Assembly: GCF_001027285.1 (NCBI RefSeq)
Contig: NZ_CP011509.1
Span: forward strand, 10,378,501-10,442,500
Direction of reading: 5' to 3'
DNA length: 64,000 nt
Origin: Archangium gephyra
GTDB lineage: Bacteria > Myxococcota > Myxococcia > Myxococcales > Myxococcaceae
The translations under genes and the position numbers were made by a program. Positions 34,516 to 43,925 of the stretch are shown here, in pieces (positions within the stretch are counted from its first letter, which is position 1; each line of letters begins with the position of its first letter). The notes beneath the pieces are model-generated. The model had not been told where the DNA came from, did no database searches, and saw nothing but the letters and a program-made list of their open reading frames with translations.

Positions 34516-35388
34516 TCAACGCGCTCCGGCCGCGGGAGTCTCGTTCACGGACTCCGGCGAGGGCAGCAGGAAGCTGGTGCCGAGCAGCACCCCCGCCGCC
34601 CCGGCGAGCACGCCCGCGAGCAGCAGCTGACGGTTGGCCCCGTCCCTCAGCCCGGTCGCCTGCGCGTAGGTCCACCTGGACGCGCCGGACGACACCTCCT
34701 CCTGGAGCTGCGAGGCCTGGAGCAATCCCCTCACCAGGAAGAAGACGGCGGTCCCTCCGGCCACCGCGGCGCCGCCCCGGGTGAGGTACACGGGCAGCCG
34801 CGAGGGCTGGCTGGACGCGGTGAGGGCGGGAGACGGTGCCTGCACGGGCTCGGGCGTGAGGACCACGGGCGCGGGCTCCCGGGGCGCATCCGCGGGCGGG
34901 GTCTGCTCGAAACCGGGTAGCGCCGTGAGGCTCTTCTGGATCTCCTGGCTGACCTCCCGGAAGGCGGTGTCCAGCTCCGCCACCTGGGCGCCCGAGACGG
35001 TGTAGCTGCGCCGCAGGACGACCCGGCCCTGGCGGGAGTCGAGCAGCATGACGCGCATGGGCAGATCATCGAAGACCTTGCTCGAGTCGAGGGCCACCAC
35101 GGCCCCCACCCCGAGCACGCGCCCGCGCTCCGCGAGACACTCGGGCCTGGCCTGGCAGAGCTCCGGACGCCGCTCGGGGCCGAGCCGTGAGTTCGCCTCC
35201 TCGGGGCTCAGCGCGACCGGCACCCGTGCGTCCTGGAGCGCCTTGGACAACCGCTCCGCCAGCGCCACGGTCTCGATGGGCGTGAGCCCCTCGCTGCGCG
35301 AGCTCATCACCACCACCCCACGCGACAGGGCCACCTCCCGAGGAGCGGCAGTCTGCGCGGCGACCAGCGCCAGGACCAACGAAAGCAT
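34516..35388 (-). CDS. secreted/membrane protein of unknown function
   Basis: A 290-residue protein with a signal peptide (MLSLVLALVAAQTAA). The exported part has a conserved Cys pair in CQARPECLA (about residues 83-91) inside a nucleotide-fold-like segment (VGAVVALDSSKVF, MRVMLLDSRQGRVVL). A Pro-rich linker follows, then two hydrophobic helices near 210-230 and 255-275, so the C-terminus is membrane-bound. It lies 3' of the Ser/Thr kinase on the same strand. No family named; start ATG 35388 was chosen for the signal. Confidence 0.55.
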   Translation of the reverse strand: MLSLVLALVAAQTAAPREVALSRGVVVMSSRSEGLTPIETVALAERLSKALQDARVPVALSPEEANSRLGPERRPELCQARPECLAERGRVLGVGAVVALDSSKVFDDLPMRVMLLDSRQGRVVLRRSYTVSGAQVAELDTAFREVSQEIQKSLTALPGFEQTPPADAPREPAPVVLTPEPVQAPSPALTASSQPSRLPVYLTRGGAAVAGGTAVFFLVRGLLQASQLQEEVSSGASRWTYAQATGLRDGANRQLLLAGVLAGAAGVLLGTSFLLPSPESVNETPAAGAR

Positions 35389-35437
35389 GGGCGCATGGTG
35401 GCACACGCCGCGCTCACACTGTCAAGGCACGGGGCTC

Positions 35438-37054
35438 TCAGTGCCTCGGGAGGAATTGCCCCTTCCACCGGTCGAGTTGGATGGAGAGCCGTTTGCGTTC
35501 CTCGCGCGAATCCGCCTTCTCGGCCTTTTCCCGCGCCTTCTCCAGCAGGGCGAGTGCCTGCTTCCGCTCATCCTCCGGCAGCCCGGCCGAGCGCAGCCGC
35601 TTCTCCAGGAAATCGATGCGCGCGAGCAGCGGGTTGCGCTCGGTGCGTCCCCGGGTCGAGCCGCTCACCTGGGCGGTGTTGCTCGAGGGCCGGGTGCCCG
35701 GAGCCGGCACGGAAGAAGGCACGGGAGGAGGCAGCGGCGCGGGAGACAGCGGGGCGGGCTCGGCGGCGGGCTCCGGCTCGGCGGCGGAGGCCACGGCCCC
35801 GGCGGGAGGCGGGGACTCGGGCGCGACGCGGGGCTCGCTGGGAGGAGCGGCGGGGGCGGGCTCCGCCACGGCCGGGACGCGGACCTCGATGACGGGAGGG
35901 GCCACCGGCGGCGACTCCGGGCGCGGGAAGAAGAGCAACCCCATGCCCAGCGTGAGCAGGAAGCCTCCGCCCACCGCGATCAGCGGAGCCCGGGAGCGGC
36001 GCGCCACCGGAATGGCCGTCTGAGATATCACCGTCTTCGCCGTGGCGTGGTTCGCCTCGGGAGCGCTGGGAGGAGCGGGGAGCGGTTGCGGCGCGGGAGG
36101 GCGCTTCGCACCCCGCACGACCCGCGTCGGCTCGTCCGCCTCCTTCAGCAGGCGCGCGAGCCGTTGGAGCTCGGCGCGCACCTCCACCATCGAGGGCCGC
36201 TCCTCCGGCGCCTTGGCCAGCAGCTTGAGCACGAGCGCCGCGAGCTCCGGAGGCAGCTCCGGCCGCAGCCCCAGCGGCGAGGCCGCCGGCTGCGAGACGT
36301 GCTGGACGAGCATCTCCATGGACGACCGGGCGGCGAAGGGGAGCTGCCCGGTCAGCATCTGGAAGAGCATCACCCCGAAGGAATAGAGGTCCGTCTTGGG
36401 AGTGACCGGCAGCGCACAGGCCTGTTCGGGCGCCATGTACTCCGGCGTCCCCATGACGATCCCCTGCTGCGTCTGCGGCGTGTGCCCGTGGCTGCTGGAG
36501 GTCTGCTTGGCCAGACCGAAGTCCAGCACCTTGACGTAGGAGCCACCGCCGGGCTGCCGCACCAGGAAGAGGTTGTTGGGCTTGAGATCGCGGTGGATGA
36601 CACCGGCCTCGTGCGCGGCGGCCAGCGCGTCCAGCAGCTCCTCGGAGATGCGGAGCACCTCGCTCAGCGGCAGCAGGCCATGCTGGGCGAGGTGGGCATC
36701 GAGCGCGCTGCCCTGCAGGTACTCCATGACGAAGTACTGCCGGCCGTCCGGCGTCTGGCCGAAGCTGAAGATGTCGATGATGCCGCGGTGACGGATGGCG
36801 TTGACGGCACGGGCCTCGGCCAGCAGCCGCTCCACGTGCAGGGACTTCTCCCCCACCTCCGCGCGCAGCACCTTGACGGCCACCTGCTTGCCGATCAGCG
36901 GCTGCTCGCCCCGGTAGACGATGCCCATGCCGCCTTCGCCAATGCGCTCGCGGACGACGTACTCGCCCAGCTGTGCCCCGATGAGCGGGTCGCTCAGCAC
37001 GGTCCGCTCGAGCGGGGCGAGCCCGTCGTCACTGATGCTTGATGATCGTCCCAT
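35438..37054 (-). CDS. transmembrane Ser/Thr protein kinase (Hanks type)
   Basis: A 538-residue kinase. The domain (about 30-300) keeps all main motifs: P-loop GEGGMG (39-44), Lys61 (VAVKVL), HRDLKPNN with Asp156, DFG 178-180, and APE (MGTPEYMAPE). One membrane helix lies at 356-377; outside is a Pro-rich tail and a coiled-coil C-terminus (about 470-535). ATG 37054 has GGAGGG about 4 bases upstream, and lies inside the previous gene, which ends at 37029; thus the kinase is translationally coupled to the upstream propeller lipoprotein. That gene could be its sensory partner. Substrates not visible. Confidence 0.92.
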   Translation of the reverse strand: MGRSSSISDDGLAPLERTVLSDPLIGAQLGEYVVRERIGEGGMGIVYRGEQPLIGKQVAVKVLRAEVGEKSLHVERLLAEARAVNAIRHRGIIDIFSFGQTPDGRQYFVMEYLQGSALDAHLAQHGLLPLSEVLRISEELLDALAAAHEAGVIHRDLKPNNLFLVRQPGGGSYVKVLDFGLAKQTSSSHGHTPQTQQGIVMGTPEYMAPEQACALPVTPKTDLYSFGVMLFQMLTGQLPFAARSSMEMLVQHVSQPAASPLGLRPELPPELAALVLKLLAKAPEERPSMVEVRAELQRLARLLKEADEPTRVVRGAKRPPAPQPLPAPPSAPEANHATAKTVISQTAIPVARRSRAPLIAVGGGFLLTLGMGLLFFPRPESPPVAPPVIEVRVPAVAEPAPAAPPSEPRVAPESPPPAGAVASAAEPEPAAEPAPLSPAPLPPPVPSSVPAPGTRPSSNTAQVSGSTRGRTERNPLLARIDFLEKRLRSAGLPEDERKQALALLEKAREKAEKADSREERKRLSIQLDRWKGQFLPRH

Positions 37055-38990
37055 CGAGCCCTCCTGCCCAGACAGTGTCCCCCGCCACCACCACCGTGCC
37101 CAGGGCGCGGCCCCCCGTGACAATCTGCAGGGTCCAGGTATTTCCGTCCCCCGTCACGACGGAGCCATTGGCACCCACGGCCCAGAGCTCGCTCTCACTC
37201 CGTCCCGTAAGGGCGAGCAGGCCCGGGTTGCCCCCGCTGATGGGCTGATTCGTCCAGGTGCTGCCATTGTAGTGGTAGATGTCTCCCCCACCGGCCACGG
37301 CCCACACCTTGCCCGAGGGCGTCCCCCACACGTCGTTGAACCCGGCCGTCGTCGCCGGAGTCACGGTCTGCTTGAGCCAAGTGCACGAGACCGCGGTACA
37401 CGCGGGGTCACGGCGATAGACATTCCCACCAGTGCCCACGGCCCAGAGCTCGGTGGCGGACGAGCCCCAGATGGCGTTGAACCCGAAGGAGCTGCCGCCA
37501 TTCAGCGGCTCCGTGTCCCAGGTCCCATTGGCATTGCGGCGCCGGATGACGCCGCCGGGGCCCACGCCCCAGACCTGCTCGGGTCCCACGCCCCAGAGGG
37601 CGGTCAGGGTGTCACCGGGCAATTCCGTCGTCCAACGGCCGTCCCGGTACGCGTAGACCCTGCCACTCTCGCCCAGCACCCACAGCACGTTCCCGCTCCC
37701 CCAGACGTCCCGGAAGACGTTCTGCTCGGGAGGAGCCACCGTGCTCCAGCGCCCGCCCACGCGGCGCATGATCAACCCCCTGTCCCCGACCGCCCACAAC
37801 CCATCACTCGAGGACCACAGGCCGTGGACGGTGCGCACCACTCCACCCGGGGCCTCGGCCCATGACGAGCCGGTGCGCTGCACGATGACGCCGGACTCAC
37901 CGACCGCCCAGGCCTTCTCCCCCTGGCTCCACACGGAGTTCAGGACCTGCGCGGTGCCACTCGGCTCGGTGCCTCCGTCCTCCTGGTAGATGGACCCGGG
38001 TTCTCCGACGATCCACGTGCGGCCGGAGTCGTGCCAGATGCCGTTGAGCCGGGTGGTGGACGGCCCGATCCCAGACTTCCTCCACCCCGGCGTCAGCCCC
38101 CCGACCCAGCGCACGAGGAATCCCGTGCCCACGGCCAGGGGCTTGCCGTCCGGGTGTCTGACGGCTCCCGTGAGCGCGACTCCCGAGGCGGACTCCCGGT
38201 TCCAGCCGAAGGTCGGGTCATAGGACAAGATGTCGCCGTTCTCGGCGAACGCCCAGGCCTCATTGCGCGAGACGGCCGCGACCGCGGTGAGGTTGACGGA
38301 CGTCCCAGAGCTTTGCGTCCCCCAGCCCCCATCGACGAAGCGATGGAGGGTGCCACTGCTTCCCACCGCGAACGCGGAGCCGTCCGAGCCTCCCGAGATG
38401 TCACGAAGCGTCACCGTGCCGAGCTTGTCCTCCACCCAGCCGCCGTCCTCGGACCGCAGCAGGGTGCCGTTGATGCCGACCACCTGCCACCCAGGCCCGG
38501 GGGCGGGCCAGATGCCGCTCAGGGTCTGGCTCTGCTTCCCGGCCCGGCTCCGGTTCCAGCACGTCCCGTCCCAGGACAGCACGACGCCGTTCTCCCCGAC
38601 CGCCAGGATGTCGCTCTCCGACCGTCCCCGGATGGCGCGCAGCCCGCTGCCCGAGGCGAGCGGGTTGTCCCAGCACCAGCCCCCATCGGAAGTACAAGGC
38701 ATCAGGGCCGGCTCGTCCGGGCAGGCAACGGGTCCCGCGTCCGGGCCCGCGTCGTTTCCGCCATCACCGCCCCCGTCGGTCCCCGAATCCGGGACCGGAC
38801 CGGGACCGGGCTGGACGCAGAGGGTGTCCCTGCAGACGTACGCCGTCCCGTCGCGGCCCACCCCTTCGCAATCCCCATCCGTCGAGCAGGAGAAGAGCTT
38901 GTCGGGCAGCTCGATGCAGCCAGAGGACAGCGCCCCCACGGCCACGGCCAGAAGAGGCGCCCAGCGCCACGCTCGCGTGTTCGGTGTCAG
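37029..38990 (-). CDS. beta-propeller lipoprotein, probable CTG start
   Basis: About 653 residues. Repeated patterns of the type WAVGESGVIVQR, LWAVGDRGLIMRR, WGVGPGGVIRRR suggest one or two propellers (residues about 110-640) made of roughly 12 short blades. In the frame there is no ATG, GTG or TTG upstream of GTG 38945, which would cut the signal in half; the CTG at 38990, with GGGAG 8 bases upstream, gives a full signal MTPNTRAWRWAPLLAVAVGALSSGC with Cys25 in SSGC. A Cys-rich, Asp/Gly-rich stretch follows (CSTDGDCEG..). So CTG is the likely start. It overlaps the Ser/Thr kinase gene by 26 bases. Confidence 0.7.
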   Translation of the reverse strand: MTPNTRAWRWAPLLAVAVGALSSGCIELPDKLFSCSTDGDCEGVGRDGTAYVCRDTLCVQPGPGPVPDSGTDGGGDGGNDAGPDAGPVACPDEPALMPCTSDGGWCWDNPLASGSGLRAIRGRSESDILAVGENGVVLSWDGTCWNRSRAGKQSQTLSGIWPAPGPGWQVVGINGTLLRSEDGGWVEDKLGTVTLRDISGGSDGSAFAVGSSGTLHRFVDGGWGTQSSGTSVNLTAVAAVSRNEAWAFAENGDILSYDPTFGWNRESASGVALTGAVRHPDGKPLAVGTGFLVRWVGGLTPGWRKSGIGPSTTRLNGIWHDSGRTWIVGEPGSIYQEDGGTEPSGTAQVLNSVWSQGEKAWAVGESGVIVQRTGSSWAEAPGGVVRTVHGLWSSSDGLWAVGDRGLIMRRVGGRWSTVAPPEQNVFRDVWGSGNVLWVLGESGRVYAYRDGRWTTELPGDTLTALWGVGPEQVWGVGPGGVIRRRNANGTWDTEPLNGGSSFGFNAIWGSSATELWAVGTGGNVYRRDPACTAVSCTWLKQTVTPATTAGFNDVWGTPSGKVWAVAGGGDIYHYNGSTWTNQPISGGNPGLLALTGRSESELWAVGANGSVVTGDGNTWTLQIVTGGRALGTVVVAGDTVWAGGLDGTIIKHQ

Positions 38991-39139
38991 GTTCCCAGCT
39001 CCCTCGATGGCGGTGGGCGCAAGCTATCACAGCGGCTCCGTGACGCTCCGGTCACGCACCGGGTCCCGGATACACTCGGAGTGCTGGCGAGGCCCCCCTG
39101 GGAGAAGCTCCGGGGAAGGGTCTAGGCTCTGGCCCGCCC

Positions 39140-40381
39140 ATGGAGCCCATCTTCACCCCCGAGCAGCTCGCCGAGATCGAGGCCTACCACCTGCCGCTCT
39201 ACATCCGGAGCGCGGTGAGTCCGCTCGTCTACCTGGGCGTCCTGGCGCTCATCCTGGGCGTCCTGGTGCGGCCCTTCTACCGGTGGTCCGAGTCCAGCGC
39301 GGCCTGGCTGTCCCAGCGGCTCGCGTTCCTGCGGACGGCGCCGGTCCTCCGGGTCGTCGTCCAGGCCCTGGACCGGCTCTGGGGCGAGCCGGGCTGGGGC
39401 GCGGCGCTGCTCTTCGCGTTGCTCGTGGAGCTCTTCATCGAGCTCGTCTACATCCCGGCGAACATCTACTTCGGCTACGTGCTGGAGCACCGCTACGGCA
39501 TGTCCACGTACACGCCGCTGCGCTTCCTGGTGGACGAGCTCAAGGGCATCGCCCTGGAGGGTGTCGCCGTGTCGGCGCTGGCGCTGGGCATGTACGGGCT
39601 GGCCCGGCGGATGAAGCGCTGGTGGCTGGTGCTCGGCATCCCCACGGCGCTGCTGATGCTGGGGGCCTCCGCGCTCGACCCATACCGCAGCCAGGTCTTC
39701 TTCGAGCAGAAGCCCCTGGAGCAGGGCCCCCTGCGCGAGCGCATCACCGCGCTCATGGCCCAGGCGGACGTCCCCTTCCAGGACGTCCGGGTGGAGAAGA
39801 CGTCCGTGGCCAGCAAGCGCCTCCAGGCGTACTTCGCGGGCCAGGGCCCCACGCGCACCATCGTGCTCAACGACGTCATGCTGCGCGAGCTCCAGCCGGA
39901 CGAGGTCCTCGCCGCCGTCGCCCACGAGGCCGGTCACGTCCACGAGCCCAAGTGGCCGGGGCGCATCGCCGCCTCGGTGGCCCTGGTGGCGCTCCTCTAT
40001 GTCATCGACCGGATGCTGCGGCTCTCCGCGGCCCGGGGCTGGTTCGGCACCACGCGCTTCGCGGACATCCGCACCTTCCCCCTGCTCTGGCTGCTCTCCT
40101 TCTTCGTCTTCTTCCTGAGCACGCCCATCTCCTCGGCCTTCTCGCGCGAGCGCGAGCGCGAGGCCGACCGCTATGCCCTCCAGCTCACCCAGGATCCCGC
40201 CGCCTTCCGCCGCATGCTGGTGAAGGCCGCCCGGGTGAACAAGATGAACCCCGACCCGCCCCGCTGGATCGTCCTCAAGGGCCACAGCCACCCGCCCATC
40301 AGCGAGCGGCTCGCCGCCGTTCCCCGCGCTCCAGAAAAAAAGGCGCCAGCGGACGGGCCTCTCACAGCACCCACCCACTGA
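39140..40381 (+). CDS. M48 (Ste24/CaaX-type) membrane metalloprotease
   Basis: A 413-residue integral membrane protease. The zinc motif HEAGH (His262, Glu263, His266) lies between hydrophobic helices, with the third ligand Glu341 in EADRYA. The N-terminal half (PANIYFGYVLEHRYGMSTYT) fits Ste24-type members. Such enzymes clip membrane or lipidated proteins and take part in envelope quality control. Divergent from the propeller/kinase unit; the 149-bp gap contains no gene. ATG 39140 sits before the first helix. Confidence 0.9.
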   Translation: MEPIFTPEQLAEIEAYHLPLYIRSAVSPLVYLGVLALILGVLVRPFYRWSESSAAWLSQRLAFLRTAPVLRVVVQALDRLWGEPGWGAALLFALLVELFIELVYIPANIYFGYVLEHRYGMSTYTPLRFLVDELKGIALEGVAVSALALGMYGLARRMKRWWLVLGIPTALLMLGASALDPYRSQVFFEQKPLEQGPLRERITALMAQADVPFQDVRVEKTSVASKRLQAYFAGQGPTRTIVLNDVMLRELQPDEVLAAVAHEAGHVHEPKWPGRIAASVALVALLYVIDRMLRLSAARGWFGTTRFADIRTFPLLWLLSFFVFFLSTPISSAFSREREREADRYALQLTQDPAAFRRMLVKAARVNKMNPDPPRWIVLKGHSHPPISERLAAVPRAPEKKAPADGPLTAPTH

Positions 40382-40450
40382 CGCCCTCCCCCGGGCCGCC
40401 CATTCCCCTCCTCCCCTCCGCGGCCCGGCGGTCCCTCCCGGCTCCGCGGA

Positions 40451-40936
40451 CTACGCTTGCGCCCGCGGCTCCGGTTGCAACTTCTCCGCGGCGGCCAGCG
40501 CGATGGCCCGCACCAGCGCCTTCGCCCTCCGGCCCGCCGACGTCTCTCCCCTCGGGTCCGCCTCCACCGCGTGGGCCAGGTCCGTGAAGCCCTGCCGGTT
40601 GCCCCGCCGCAGGTACAGCTCGCCCCGGTTCACCAGCGCCACCGGATTGGCCGGATCCCTCTCCAGCGCCGCGCTGTACTCGGTGACGGCGTCCTCCAGC
40701 CTCCCCAGCTTCTGGTACACCGTGCCCAGCGCCGCGCGGCTCGCCGCGTCCTTCGGGTTCCCCTCCACCAGCCCCTCGAAGAGGATGCGCGCCTCCTCGT
40801 AGCGCCCCGCCGCCGCCAGATCACACCCCACCTGCGCGATGGCCTTCGCCTCCGCGAAGGTCATCCCCTCCACCTCCGCCCACGTCACCTCCCCGCGCAC
40901 GAACGCCTTCAGCTTCTCCGCCGTCGCCGTGTCCAT
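40451..40936 (-). CDS. TPR protein resembling type III secretion chaperones (SycD/LcrH-like)
   Basis: A 161-residue cytoplasmic protein. Three TPR motifs: GCDLAAAGRYEEARILFEGL, ALGTVYQKLGRLEDAVTEYSAAL, VNRGELYLRRGNRQGFTDLAHAV. Size, position of the repeats and the helical N-terminus match SycD/LcrH-type class II chaperones of translocators. GAGGGAGGA precedes ATG 40936 by 3 bases; the upstream ATG 40969 is an alternative. It follows the candidate secreted protein by 39 bases on the same strand. A plain TPR adaptor remains possible. Confidence 0.6.
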   Translation of the reverse strand: MDTATAEKLKAFVRGEVTWAEVEGMTFAEAKAIAQVGCDLAAAGRYEEARILFEGLVEGNPKDAASRAALGTVYQKLGRLEDAVTEYSAALERDPANPVALVNRGELYLRRGNRQGFTDLAHAVEADPRGETSAGRRAKALVRAIALAAAEKLQPEPRAQA

Positions 40937-40975
40937 GGCTCCTCCCTCGTACTTGATGACGCGTCCCATCGCCGC

Positions 40976-42025
40976 TCACGCGCTCCGCATGTTGGAGAGG
41001 GCCGTCTTCGCCATCTCGTTGAACTTCATGGACAGCGTGCTCATCATCTCGAACATCATCTTCCGCTTCTCCACCAGCTTCTGGAGCCGCAGGTTGAGGC
41101 GGTCGATGTCGCGCTGGGAGTCGGCGAGCGCCTTCTCGTCCCCCTTGCCGTTCTTGATGCCGGCCTGCTTGTCCTGCGCCGCCGCCAGGGCATCCATCGT
41201 CTGGAGGATCTCCCCGTCCATCTTCTCCGTGAGCGCCATGAGGATGGCCTCGATCTTCTCCTCCAGGCTCATGCTCGGGTCGTTGATGATGCCCTTCATG
41301 CTCGAGCTGGCCGTGCCACTCGTGGACCCGGACGGCGCCGGGCCGCCCGTGCCCGCGGGCTGACCGTACCGGGCGAAGTCCGCGCGCACCGTGTTGAGCT
41401 CGTTCTGCAGGCCGTGCGGGGTGAAGCGGTCGTCGTTGCTCGCGCCCTGCCTGGGCCCCCCGGTGTTGTCGAGCCGCTCGAAGTAGCCCGGGTTGTCCAC
41501 GAGGAAGCGGGCCGCCTGGCGCAGCCCGGGCGACACGCGCGCGTCCTCGGAGATGCGCTTCAGGTCCCCCCGCGACAGGTGGCCGTCCAGCTTCCCGTCC
41601 GTCGCATCGAGGTAGCGGAAGTTCTGCTGGAGCGTCTGCAGCGCGTGGAAATAGTCGTTCATCTTTGGATCCAGGTGGCTGCCCTGCGTGCCGCCACACG
41701 CCTGCGCCGGACCGCTCGTTTCCGCTGGCGAGCAGCCCCGCGCCGGAGGACTCGCGTAGCCCTCGCAGGCCCGCGCGCTGTCGGCGGGCGGCGTGTACTC
41801 GGTGGTGGCGGGCGGATTCTTCGTCAGCTCCTGCGCGAGCCCCATCGCGCCATCGGCCGCCAGCAGCACGTTGCCCGTCATCGCGCCCACGGCCACCTTC
41901 GCCGCGTGGGTGATGGCCGGCGGCAACCCCAGCGCGTTGCCCGCCGCGTCGATGAGCGCGCCCCCCGACAGCAGGCTCGTCACTCCCCCCAGCGCACTGC
42001 CCAGACCCTTCAAGAAGTCACTCAT
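40976..42025 (-). CDS. candidate secreted protein with EF-hand-like segment (T3S-type)
   Basis: A 349-residue protein. The N-terminus is Gly/Ala-rich and hydrophobic in parts (LGSALGGVTSLLSGGALIDAAGN), then Pro/Cys linker. Residues about 125-190 hold an EF-hand-like segment: DATDGKLDGHLSRGDL, then ARFLVDNPGYFERLDNT. This order (ISKxDL, LDNPxxFxxLD) is reminiscent of HrpF/NopX-type translocators of plant-associated bacteria. The C-terminus is a long coiled-coil with Met/Lys (about 250-349). No Sec signal. Start ATG 42025 has GGGAGG 5 bases upstream. Together with the SycD-like gene it could be a secreted-protein/chaperone pair; similarity is by pattern only. Confidence 0.5.
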   Translation of the reverse strand: MSDFLKGLGSALGGVTSLLSGGALIDAAGNALGLPPAITHAAKVAVGAMTGNVLLAADGAMGLAQELTKNPPATTEYTPPADSARACEGYASPPARGCSPAETSGPAQACGGTQGSHLDPKMNDYFHALQTLQQNFRYLDATDGKLDGHLSRGDLKRISEDARVSPGLRQAARFLVDNPGYFERLDNTGGPRQGASNDDRFTPHGLQNELNTVRADFARYGQPAGTGGPAPSGSTSGTASSSMKGIINDPSMSLEEKIEAILMALTEKMDGEILQTMDALAAAQDKQAGIKNGKGDEKALADSQRDIDRLNLRLQKLVEKRKMMFEMMSTLSMKFNEMAKTALSNMRSA

Positions 42026-42230
42026 GGTGCCTCCCGCGCGGCGCCGGGGCTCCATGCCTCCGGATGCCGCACCGTGTTCCGCGCCTGACGGATTGCAGCG
42101 GCGATGCCGGGCCCGGGCCCTCGCCTGGCCCAACGAATTCAACGGGTTGGCCCGCTCACCAGACGAGCACGGTCCTGCCTCGCGGACGGGGCGGTCCACG
42201 GCTGGGGATTGCGGTTACATTCCGCCGCGC

Positions 42231-42692
42231 ATGCGCACCCTCGGCCTCGACTATGGGACCAAGACGATCGGCGTGGCGGCCTCGGACGCCCTGGGCCTCA
42301 CCGCCCAGACCGTCACCACCATCCGCCGCACCAGCCTCAAGGCCGACCTCGCCGCCCTCAAGGAGCTGGTGAACGAGTACGAGGTCGAGCGCTTCGTCGT
42401 CGGCCTCCCCCTCAACATGGACGGCTCCGAGGGCCCTCGCGCCGAGGCCACCCGCAAGTTCGTGGACGCCCTCACCCAGGCGATCGGCCTGCCCGTGGAG
42501 CTGTGGGACGAGCGCCTGTCCACCGTGGCCGCCCAGCGCACCCTGCTCGAGGCGGACCTGTCGCGCGCCAAGCGCCGCGAGGTCATCGACCAGATGGCCG
42601 CCCAATTCATCCTCCAGGGCTGGCTCGACGCCCGTCATCCGCCCGCTTCGGGGGACGCCTATGACGATGGCGACTACGAGCCGGAGCCGTAG
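42231..42692 (+). CDS. ruvX: putative pre-16S rRNA nuclease / Holliday resolvase family protein
   Basis: A 153-residue RNase H-like protein of the YqgF/RuvX family, which trims 16S rRNA precursor. GLDYGTKTIGVAASD opens the fold with its catalytic Asp; VVGLPLNMDGSEG and DERLSTVAAQ are the other conserved segments. The start is ATG 42231 in a 205-bp divergent gap. The stop codon TAG is followed at once by the mltG start. Confidence 0.92.
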   Translation: MRTLGLDYGTKTIGVAASDALGLTAQTVTTIRRTSLKADLAALKELVNEYEVERFVVGLPLNMDGSEGPRAEATRKFVDALTQAIGLPVELWDERLSTVAAQRTLLEADLSRAKRREVIDQMAAQFILQGWLDARHPPASGDAYDDGDYEPEP

Positions 42693-43766
42693 GTGAAGAA
42701 GCTCCTGCTCTCCCTGCTCGTGCTCGGGGTGCTCGCGGTGGCCCTCGCGGGCACCTGGTACCTGCGCCGTGAGCAGCGGATCTCCGCGTTCGCCGCCGCG
42801 CCCATCACCCTGCCCGCCGAGGGCGTCACCCTGGCCGTGCCCACTGGCACCAGCCCGAGGACGCTCGCGAAGCTGCTGGCGGACGCGGGCATCGTCACCG
42901 ACCCGGAGCTGCTCTACCTCTACATCCGCCGCGAGCGGGTGGGCCCCCGGCTCAAGGCCGGCGAGTACCTCTTCGAGGGCACCCTCACCCCCGCCCAGGT
43001 GGTGGAGCAGCTCGCCTCCGGCAGGGTGAAGCTCTACCGCTTCACCGTCCCCGAGGGCCTGCGCGTCGAGGAGATCCTCCCCCTCCTCGCCGGCTCGGAG
43101 CTGAAGCTGGACCTGGAGGAGCTGCGGCGACTCGCCTCGGACCGGAACTTCCCGCGCGAGGCCGGCGTGCCCGTGGCGTCGCTCGAGGGCTTCCTCTACC
43201 CGGACACGTACGCCTTCACCCGCGGCGCCACCGCGAAGGAGGTGCTGACGAAGATGGTGGAGCGCGCGCTGGAGGAGTACCGGAAGGCGGACGCGCAGCG
43301 GAAGGACGGAGTGAAGCTCTCGCTGCTGGAGACGTTCACCCTGGCGTCCATCGTGGAGAAGGAGACGGGCCAGCCCCAGGAGCGGCCCCGCATCTCGTGC
43401 GTCTTCCACAACCGGCTGCGCCAGGGCATCAAGCTCGAGACGGACCCCACGGTCCTCTACGCCATGAAGCTGCTGCGCGGGGTGTACTCGCGCAACATCA
43501 CCCGGAAGGACCTGAGGACGCCGCACCCGTACAACACGTACACCACCCCGGGGCTGCCACCGGGACCCATCGCCAGCCCGGGCGCCGCCGCCCTCCAGGC
43601 CGCCCTCCACCCGCTGGACTGCGAGGATCTCTTCTTCGTGTCGCGCAATGACGGCACGCACATCTTCTGCCCCACGCTGGAGTGCCACGAGGCGGCGGTG
43701 CGCAAATGGCAGGTGGAGTTCTTCCGCGAGAAGCGCCGCCGGCAGCGGATGAACGGCACGCCGTAG
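42693..43766 (+). CDS. mltG: endolytic murein transglycosylase
   Basis: A 357-residue inner-membrane enzyme that cuts nascent glycan strands and sets their length. N-terminal helix (about 3-23), LysM-like part (about 40-130), and the YceG core: LEGFLYPDTY, then catalytic Glu222 in ASIVEKETG, NTYTTPGLPPGPI, and a C-terminal FFREKRRR. Start GTG 42693 directly touches the ruvX stop with a GGAG in the ruvX end, so the two are coupled; ruvX-mltG is a known order. Confidence 0.94.
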   Translation: MKKLLLSLLVLGVLAVALAGTWYLRREQRISAFAAAPITLPAEGVTLAVPTGTSPRTLAKLLADAGIVTDPELLYLYIRRERVGPRLKAGEYLFEGTLTPAQVVEQLASGRVKLYRFTVPEGLRVEEILPLLAGSELKLDLEELRRLASDRNFPREAGVPVASLEGFLYPDTYAFTRGATAKEVLTKMVERALEEYRKADAQRKDGVKLSLLETFTLASIVEKETGQPQERPRISCVFHNRLRQGIKLETDPTVLYAMKLLRGVYSRNITRKDLRTPHPYNTYTTPGLPPGPIASPGAAALQAALHPLDCEDLFFVSRNDGTHIFCPTLECHEAAVRKWQVEFFREKRRRQRMNGTP

Positions 43767-43925
43767 CGCCCACCGGCCGGCCCCCCTGCCACCAGGGAGG
43801 CGCGAGAGCCGCCGTCACCTCTGCGGTCGAGGGTCCGCCACGCGCAGGCCCGCTCTCCCGTCGAGCCAGGGTGTCCACATTTGGAAGACGAAGGGACTCC
43901 TCCCTTCCTTCCAGAGAGGTGGAGC

